Source of the DNA: Sphingomonadaceae bacterium
Lineage (GTDB): Bacteria; Pseudomonadota; Alphaproteobacteria; Sphingomonadales; Sphingomonadaceae
Reading direction: 5' to 3'
Assembly: GCA_025356175.1 (NCBI GenBank)
Contig: JANXUP010000118.1
Coordinates: 1 to 44,802 of the forward strand
DNA length: 44,802 nucleotides
The position numbers were made by a program, and so were the translations under genes. This document shows positions 39,846 to 44,802 of the stretch, piece by piece (positions within the stretch are counted from its first letter, which is position 1; the number at the start of each line of letters is the position of its first letter). A model generated the notes under the pieces. The model was not told the origin of the DNA and did no database searches. It saw only the letters and a program-made list of their open reading frames with translations.

Positions 39846-40946
39846 TCAGGCGGTCGGCACCACCAGGTACTTTTCTCCGGTGCGGCGCGCATTGTATTCG
39901 CTGACTGCTTCCTTGGTGAGCATGCCTTCGAGGCTGACCTCGGCCTTGTAATAGCTGGCGAAAGTCGTCGTCAGGTCCTTGGCGACGCGCGCGCGCATGC
40001 GGCCGACCACTTCCATCCCGGCCTTGCCCATGAACGGGGTGAGCAACCAGCCGGCGAGGTCCCAGGTCAAGCCAAACGCGCGATTGAGGATCGTCGGTCC
40101 GAGATCGAGCGCGCCATAGATATAGACCTTCTTGGCCTCGCTCGAGCCATAGCGGCTGAACGCGGCGCCGCGGCTGGCGGCGGCTTCCATCGCGGTGAGG
40201 ATCTGGCTGGACAGCGTGCCGCCGCCGATCGGATCGAACCCGATCATCGCTTTGGTCTCGGCAATCGCGTCGATCAGCTTGGGCATGAAATCGGAGTCAG
40301 TCATGTTGAGCACGTGGGTTGCGCCCAAATCCCTAAGCAGCTTCACCTGATCGTCGGAGCGCACGATGTTGACCAGCGGGACGCCATCTTCAAGGCAGAT
40401 CTTGACCAGCATCTGGCCCAGGTTCGAAGCCGCTGCGGCGTGGACGATGCCGGTGAAGCCTTCGAGCTTCATCGTTTCGACAAAGCCCAGCGCGGTCATC
40501 GGGTTGACGAAGCTCGATGCCGCCTGCGCCGCACTCGCCTCGACCGGCATGCACATCGCAGCATCGGCATAGGCGTAGTTGGCGTAAGCGGAGCCGGGAA
40601 CGCAGGCAACGCGCTTGCCCAGCAGGGCTTCGGCTCCAGCACCAGCGGCCACCACTGTACCGGCGGCTTCGTTCCCAGCAGGCATCGCCATGCCGTGGCG
40701 CGCTTTCATTGCGCGGGTGGCGTTATCGGGCATCCGGGCGACGATCTTGCCCGGCGAATATTGCGCGTTTTCGGTATCGGCCGAGGCGAGCAGCAGGCCA
40801 AGGTCCGACGGGTTGATCGGGCTGGCTTCGACCTTGACGAGCACCTGTCCGGCCTTGGGCGCGTCCCAGGTCTTGTCGTTGAGCTGGAGCGTCAGCGTGC
40901 CATCCGCGTCGAGCTGGGTGGTCAGCTGTTTGCCAGTGTAAGTCAT
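39846..40946 (-). CDS. Zinc-less MDR oxidoreductase (quinone oxidoreductase-like)
   Basis: The 366-residue protein is a medium-chain dehydrogenase/reductase with the N-terminal GroES-like part (VLVKVEASPINPSDLGLL) and a Rossmann domain (HAAAASNLGQMLVKICLEDG... NIVRSDDQVKLLRDLGATHVLN). The zinc-ligand cysteines of alcohol dehydrogenases are not seen, so a quinone or enoyl reductase is likely. It lies 56 bases after truA on the same strand and may be co-transcribed with fmt-truA. Confidence 0.88.
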   Translation of the reverse strand: MTYTGKQLTTQLDADGTLTLQLNDKTWDAPKAGQVLVKVEASPINPSDLGLLLASADTENAQYSPGKIVARMPDNATRAMKARHGMAMPAGNEAAGTVVAAGAGAEALLGKRVACVPGSAYANYAYADAAMCMPVEASAAQAASSFVNPMTALGFVETMKLEGFTGIVHAAAASNLGQMLVKICLEDGVPLVNIVRSDDQVKLLRDLGATHVLNMTDSDFMPKLIDAIAETKAMIGFDPIGGGTLSSQILTAMEAAASRGAAFSRYGSSEAKKVYIYGALDLGPTILNRAFGLTWDLAGWLLTPFMGKAGMEVVGRMRARVAKDLTTTFASYYKAEVSLEGMLTKEAVSEYNARRTGEKYLVVPTA

Positions 40947-41002
40947 GGTCGTCTCCCGAATCCGTTGCGCCGTTGTGGCGTTGCAGATTGCAACTTAGGC
41001 AT

Positions 41003-41749
41003 TCATTCGCCGGGGTAAAGCGCACGCACGAAATATAGGCCGTGCGGGGGCGCATTGAAGCCGAGCCGCTGCCGGTCGCGGGCTTCGAGCGCGTCGGACA
41101 GGTCCTGCTCGCTCCATTTGCCCATCCCGACCATCGCCAGGCATCCGACCATCGAGCGGACTTGGTGGTGAAGGAAGCTGCGGGCGGCGGCTTCGATGAA
41201 GACATGATCGTTCTCGCGCCGCACTTCTAGCCGGTCGAGCGTTTTGACCGGACTGGCCGACTGACAATTTGCCGAGCGGAAGGTGGTGAAATCATGGCTC
41301 CCGACCAGCAGCTGCGCCGCGCGGTGCATCAACGGCGCATCGAGGTGCTGGGTCAGGTGCCAGGCGCGATTGAGTTCCAGCGTCAACGGCGCGCGGCGAT
41401 TGGTAATCCGGTACAGATATTCGCGCCCGGTGCACGAAAACCGTGCGTGCCAGTCGTCAGCCACTTCCACGCAATCCAGCACTGCAATCGGGGCGGGGCG
41501 GACCAGCGCATTCAGCGCCTGCATCAGCCGGAACGGGGTGATCGCCTTGGCGATGTCGACATGCATCCGCATACTGAGCGCGTGGACTCCGGCATCGGTC
41601 CGGCCCGCTCCGTGGAGCGTGGCGGCCTCACCGGTGACCGCAAAGATCGCGGCTTCAATCGCCCCCTGCACGGTGGGTCCGTTGGGCTGGCGCTGCAGCC
41701 CCATAAATGGCGTGCCGTCGAATTCGATGGTGAGCGCGAAGCGGGTCAT
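41003..41749 (-). CDS. truA: tRNA pseudouridine synthase A
   Basis: TruA makes pseudouridine at positions 38-40 of the tRNA anticodon stem. The 248-residue protein has the catalytic Asp52 in [19 protein letters not shown], and [15 protein letters not shown]. The length is normal. It follows fmt on the same strand; a 106-bp gap with an inverted repeat lies between. Confidence 0.96.
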   Translation of the reverse strand: MTRFALTIEFDGTPFMGLQRQPNGPTVQGAIEAAIFAVTGEAATLHGAGRTDAGVHALSMRMHVDIAKAITPFRLMQALNALVRPAPIAVLDCVEVADDWHARFSCTGREYLYRITNRRAPLTLELNRAWHLTQHLDAPLMHRAAQLLVGSHDFTTFRSANCQSASPVKTLDRLEVRRENDHVFIEAAARSFLHHQVRSMVGCLAMVGMGKWSEQDLSDALEARDRQRLGFNAPPHGLYFVRALYPGE

Positions 41750-41770
41750 TGCGCGGAGCTTTGCGCGCGG

Positions 41771-41842
41771 CCTTCGACAGGCTCGGGCTGAGCGGACCTT
41801 GGGGCCAGATACAAAACCCGCTCAGGCTGAGCCCGTCGAAGC
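41771..41842. repeat. Inverted repeat (CTTCGACAGGCTC type) between fmt and truA
   Basis: The arms at 41771-41795 and 41818-41842 are inverted copies, matching at 21 of 25 positions, with a 22-bp spacer. Sequences of this CTTCGACAGGCTCAGGCTGAGC type are, in my memory, scattered in sphingomonad genomes. It lies in the fmt-truA gap and could fold in the transcript. Confidence 0.75.
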
Positions 41843-41855
41843 CCACGCGTCAACA

Positions 41856-42761
41856 TCAGCCCAACTTCGTCCCAACAGGCACCGCTCGCCCGCGCAGCAG
41901 TTCTTCCACCGTCATCGCCGGGCGTCCGGCGCGCTGAATCAGCGTCGGTACCAAAGCACCATGCCCGCAGGCGATGGTCAGCGCATCGTCCAGCGTGGTC
42001 CCGGCAGCGCCCTCGCGCGCGACAACTTGCGCGGCGAGGATGCGGTAGCGTTCGCCGTCCAGTTCGAACCATGCCCCTGGTGCCGGGGCAAAAGCGCGGA
42101 TTTGGCGTTCGGTGTGTTCCGCAGCGCGGGTGAAATCGATCCGGGTCTCGGTTTTGTCGATCTTGGCGGCGTAAGTCACGCCAAGGTCGGGCTGCGGGGC
42201 AGCGGCGTGTCGGGGCAAGTCGGCCAGCACCTCGACCAGCAACCGCGCGCCGAGCTCGGCCAACTCCGCACTGAGTTCGGCGCTGGTCTTGTCCTCGACC
42301 GGGGTGCGCGCGGTCGCCAGCATCGGCCCGGTATCGAGCCCGGCTTCCATTTGCATGATCGTCACGCCGGTCACCGGATCGCCCGCCAGGATCGCCCGGT
42401 GGATTGGCGCGGCGCCGCGCCAGCGCGGGAGCAGCGAGGCGTGGATGTTGATGCAGCCATGCTTGGGGGCATCGAGCACCGGCTGCGGCAGAATCAGGCC
42501 ATAGGCGGCGACTACCGCGAGGTCCGCGTCCAGTGCCGCAAAGTCCGCCTGCGCCTCAAGATCGCGCAAAGTGCGCGGGCTTCGAACCTCAATCCCCAGC
42601 AGCTCGGCTTCGCGCTGGACGGGGGAGGGCATCAGCAGCTTGCCTCGTCCGGCCGGGCGCGGCGGCTGAGTGTAGGCCGCCACGACCTCATTCCCCGCCT
42701 CGACCAGCGCCAGCAGCGCCGGCACGGCGAATGTCGGGGTTCCCATGAAGACGATGCGCAT
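41856..42761 (-). CDS. fmt: Methionyl-tRNA formyltransferase
   Basis: Fmt formylates initiator Met-tRNA from 10-formyl-THF. The 301-residue protein has [14 protein letters not shown], the catalytic [24 protein letters not shown] region with Asn and His, and [11 protein letters not shown]. It is divergent from recR and def; the def product removes the formyl group this enzyme adds, so the pair is functionally linked. Confidence 0.96.
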   Translation of the reverse strand: MRIVFMGTPTFAVPALLALVEAGNEVVAAYTQPPRPAGRGKLLMPSPVQREAELLGIEVRSPRTLRDLEAQADFAALDADLAVVAAYGLILPQPVLDAPKHGCINIHASLLPRWRGAAPIHRAILAGDPVTGVTIMQMEAGLDTGPMLATARTPVEDKTSAELSAELAELGARLLVEVLADLPRHAAAPQPDLGVTYAAKIDKTETRIDFTRAAEHTERQIRAFAPAPGAWFELDGERYRILAAQVVAREGAAGTTLDDALTIACGHGALVPTLIQRAGRPAMTVEELLRGRAVPVGTKLG

Positions 42762-42783
42762 TAGTGGGTATTTCCCTCAATAA

Positions 42784-42943
42784 CTCCTCTCCCCTTGCGG
42801 GAGAGGAAAGCGTAGCTTGCTGCCTTGGCAGCTAGCGCAGCTTGGAGAGGGGAGTGAGTCAGCGCGAGCCTCGCCGCCCTCTCCAACTACGGCTAGTTCG
42901 CTCCGCTCTCAAGCCTTCGTATCCTCTCCCGCAAGGGGAGAGG
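42784..42943. repeat. Nested foldback element between fmt and recR
   Basis: A perfect 22-bp inverted repeat (42786-42807 and 42922-42943) bounds about 160 bp. Each arm is itself a hairpin: CTCTCCC / GGGAGAG around CTTGC. Inside, GGAGAGGG and CCCTCTCC form another inverted pair. It looks like a small non-autonomous element; it lies between divergent fmt and recR and ends 44 bases before the recR ATG. Confidence 0.82.
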
Positions 42944-42987
42944 GTTTTCGGTTCATTTCTCTTGCAAAGCCCCCTATCTGGGGCGCG

Positions 42988-43584
42988 ATGGCATCGCAAG
43001 AGATCGAAACGCTAACCGCCGCACTGGCCCGTCTCCCCGGCCTTGGCCCGCGCTCGGCGCGGCGGGCGGTGTTGTGGCTTATCAAGCGGCGCGAAGGCGC
43101 GCTGGTGCAGTTGCTCGCGGCGCTCGATGCGGTGCGCGAGGGGCTGGTCGAGTGCCAGACTTGCGGCAATGTCGATACCTCCGACCCCTGCGGCATTTGC
43201 GCTGATCCTCGCCGCGACGCCCGCTCGCTGTGCGTGGTCGAGGACGTCGCCGACCTCTGGGCGCTCGATCGCGCGCGCCTGTTCGCCGGACGCTATCACG
43301 TGCTAGGCGGGCGGCTTTCGGCGCTCGATGGGGTCCGGCCCGAAGACCTGACCATCGGCAAGCTGATTGAGCGCGTCAGCCAAGGCGGGATCGACGAGGT
43401 GGTCCTCGCAATGAACGCCACGCTCGAAGGCCAGACTACCGCGCATTACATCGCCGAGCGGCTGGAAAATTATCCGATCCGGCTGACTCAACTGGCCCAC
43501 GGATTGCCGGTGGGTGGTGAGCTCGATTATCTTGATGAAGGCACTCTGGCGCAAGCTTTGCGCGCGCGGCGGCCGATGGCATAG
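42988..43584 (+). CDS. recR: Recombination mediator RecR
   Basis: RecR with RecF/RecO loads RecA at gaps. The 198-residue protein has an N-terminal HhH ([20 protein letters not shown]), a four-cysteine zinc finger ([16 protein letters not shown]), a Toprim domain ([15 protein letters not shown]) and the C-terminal [19 protein letters not shown]. The start is ATG 42988; the frame is open further upstream but that part translates a repeat element. It precedes def on the same strand by 66 bases. Confidence 0.96.
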   Translation: MASQEIETLTAALARLPGLGPRSARRAVLWLIKRREGALVQLLAALDAVREGLVECQTCGNVDTSDPCGICADPRRDARSLCVVEDVADLWALDRARLFAGRYHVLGGRLSALDGVRPEDLTIGKLIERVSQGGIDEVVLAMNATLEGQTTAHYIAERLENYPIRLTQLAHGLPVGGELDYLDEGTLAQALRARRPMA

Positions 43585-43650
43585 ATTGTTCACACGAACC
43601 AAGAAATCGCGAGCTTGAACCCCGCGCAGCCCCACACTATGTGCCTCACC

Positions 43651-44220
43651 ATGGCCTTACGCGAAATCCTCGAAGTTCCCGATCCGCGCCTCAAGCAGGT
43701 GTCCGCGCCCGTGTCCCAGTTCGATGACGAGCTGCGCTCGCTGGTCGCCGACATGTTCGAGACGATGTACGAAGCCCCCGGCATCGGCCTCGCTGCGGTG
43801 CAAGTCGGCGTACCGCTGCGCGTATTGACGATCGATCTTCAACCCGAAGACGAGGAAGCCGAGCCTGAAGAGTGTTCTGCGCATGGCGGCCATTCGCACT
43901 CGCACCAGCCGCTCAAAAAGGAACCGCGGGTGTTCATCAACCCAGAAATCCTTGATCCTTCCGAGGAACACGCGGTCTATTCCGAAGGGTGCCTGTCAGT
44001 CCCCGAAATATACGCCGACGTCGAACGCCCCGCGCAGATCCGCGCGCGGTGGCAGGATCTTGACGGCAAAGTTCACGAAGAAGCGATCGACGGCCTGCTG
44101 GCCACCTGCCTGCAGCACGAGATGGACCATCTCGAAGGCATCCTGTTCATCGACCATCTCAGCCGCCTGAAGCGGCAGATGGCGCTCAAGAAGCTGGAAA
44201 AGCTGCGCAAGGCGGAGTGA
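43651..44220 (+). CDS. def: Peptide deformylase with His-rich insertion
   Basis: Def removes the formyl group from nascent chains. The 189-residue protein has GIGLAAVQVG, EGCLSVPE (Cys114) and QHEMDHLEG (His156, Glu157, His160), so the metal site is complete. An insertion at about residues 65-90 contains acidic residues and HGGHSHSH, unlike the E. coli enzyme. ATG 43651 was chosen over an upstream TTG at 43615 because MALREILEVPDPRL fits the family. Confidence 0.96.
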   Translation: MALREILEVPDPRLKQVSAPVSQFDDELRSLVADMFETMYEAPGIGLAAVQVGVPLRVLTIDLQPEDEEAEPEECSAHGGHSHSHQPLKKEPRVFINPEILDPSEEHAVYSEGCLSVPEIYADVERPAQIRARWQDLDGKVHEEAIDGLLATCLQHEMDHLEGILFIDHLSRLKRQMALKKLEKLRKAE

Positions 44221-44278
44221 GCAGCGGCCGCGCGCAAAAGCGCTGGCGTTCTTGCTCCGTTCCGGTTAGCCTGCGTTG

Positions 44279-44802
44279 ATGAGCGGTAGTCTGGTTTCCC
44301 TTGTCGTGATCATTCTGGCGCTGGCGGGCGGCCTTGCGCTTGGCTGGTTGCTGGGTTCGCGCCCGGCGGCTGAATTGCGCGATCGGCTTGCTGCGAGCGA
44401 GACGGAAGTGCGAGAGAGCGGCGTTCAGTTTCGCAAGGCGATCTCCGAACTTGGCGAAGCGCAGATCGCACTGGCGACGCTGAAGGCAAATGCCGCCAAT
44501 TTCGATGAGCAGAAGGCCGGGCTGCTTACTGCGCAGGAGAGCCTCAAGGCGGAATTCGCCGCGGCGGGCGCGAAGATCCTGGCGCAGGCGCAGGAGACGC
44601 TGTTGAACCGCGCGCAGGAACGGATGAGTCAGTCCGAGGAAAAGAGCGCCGAACGGCTGAAGGCTTTGCTCGCGCCGGTCGACCAGCGGCTCAAGGCTTA
44701 TGAGGAGCAGGTCACCACGCTCGAAAAGCAGCGGGTCGAAGGTTTCAGCCAACTCGCCGGGGTGATCGAGGAAGTCCGCAAGGGCCAGGAAGAGGTCCGG
44801 CG
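44279..44802 (+). CDS. rmuC: DNA recombination protein RmuC, N-terminal part (partial)
   Basis: The gene starts at ATG 44279 and leaves the window at its end, with 174 codons visible. The product has an N-terminal membrane segment (LVSLVVIILALAGGLALGWLLG) then a long coiled-coil rich in Glu, Ala and Lys, including the RLKALLAPVDQRLKAYEEQVTTLEKQRVEGF stretch that is highly typical of RmuC. RmuC restrains inversions and has a nuclease-like domain, which lies beyond the window. It follows def by 58 bases. Confidence 0.92.
   Translation, partial: MSGSLVSLVVIILALAGGLALGWLLGSRPAAELRDRLAASETEVRESGVQFRKAISELGEAQIALATLKANAANFDEQKAGLLTAQESLKAEFAAAGAKILAQAQETLLNRAQERMSQSEEKSAERLKALLAPVDQRLKAYEEQVTTLEKQRVEGFSQLAGVIEEVRKGQEEVR

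Noticed and set aside
41283..42764. 493-codon open frame on the plus strand
   Set aside because: Antisense to truA and fmt; no motifs.
42784..42943. CRISPR-like array
   Set aside because: There are only inverted arms, not evenly spaced direct repeats, and no cas gene.

Overview
The window is a high-GC, gene-dense stretch of an alphaproteobacterial chromosome, most likely from the Sphingomonadales (Erythrobacter/Novosphingobium/Sphingomonas-like). The reasons are the protein sequences (a GIY-YIG UvrC with a sphingomonad-style N-terminus, a short-form HisG, BolA beside a divergent J-domain gene), the recR-def / fmt-truA neighbourhood, and three intergenic foldback repeats that resemble those I know from sphingomonads. 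I see no tRNA, rRNA, CRISPR array, transposase, integrase or phage gene. The window looks like ordinary chromosome with one accessory-looking block.

Layout. 1-960: end of rpoA, a long AT-richer spacer, rplQ and its terminator. 973-9655: a secreted prolyl oligopeptidase, a sterol-desaturase-family hydroxylase, two tandem secreted paralogues of unknown function, a translationally coupled wax-ester-synthase/alpha-beta-hydrolase pair, and uvrC. 9662-17090: a truncated haemoglobin divergent from a PAS-HWE histidine kinase, a beta-lactamase-fold esterase, a TesB thioesterase, a BioF2-like acetyltransferase and a secreted S9 peptidase. 17217-22711 (minus): hisG-hisD-nusB-thiL-hppA, nearly all overlapping, closed by a strong terminator. 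22836-28935: a DUF2332 gene facing a six-gene minus-strand run, bolA-slipin-pirin-SDR-epoxide hydrolase-LtrA. 28965-35840: a J-domain gene, then an 11-gene minus-strand cluster headed by a TetR regulator: three glutathione S-transferases, three VOC proteins, a DUF1428 protein, a RibD-C/DHFR-like reductase, an SRPBCC protein and a small membrane protein. 35929-40946: a 7TM-GGDEF diguanylate cyclase, cobS coupled to a one-cysteine thioredoxin-like protein, a ferritin-like protein and an MDR oxidoreductase. 41003-44802: fmt-truA (minus) facing recR, def and the start of rmuC (plus).

How the parts may work together. The strongest candidate for an undescribed unit is the TetR-headed GST/VOC block. 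A perfect 24-bp palindrome fills the spacer of a recognisable promoter just in front of the tetR start codon, and almost every gene junction downstream is an overlap or a very short gap. It reads as an inducible response to an electrophilic or xenobiotic compound. A second theme is the general stress response. The ferritin-like gene has an excellent EcfG-type promoter (GGAAC-N16-CGTTT), and the truncated haemoglobin has a weaker one (GGAAC-N17-GTT) beside a HWE-family kinase, the kinase class that often feeds that pathway. The block between the J-domain gene and cobS also appears to split a neighbourhood I remember as contiguous (bolA, J-domain, cobS, cobT) in related genomes, and no cobT is present here.

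All calls come from reading motifs and translations. No database search was run.
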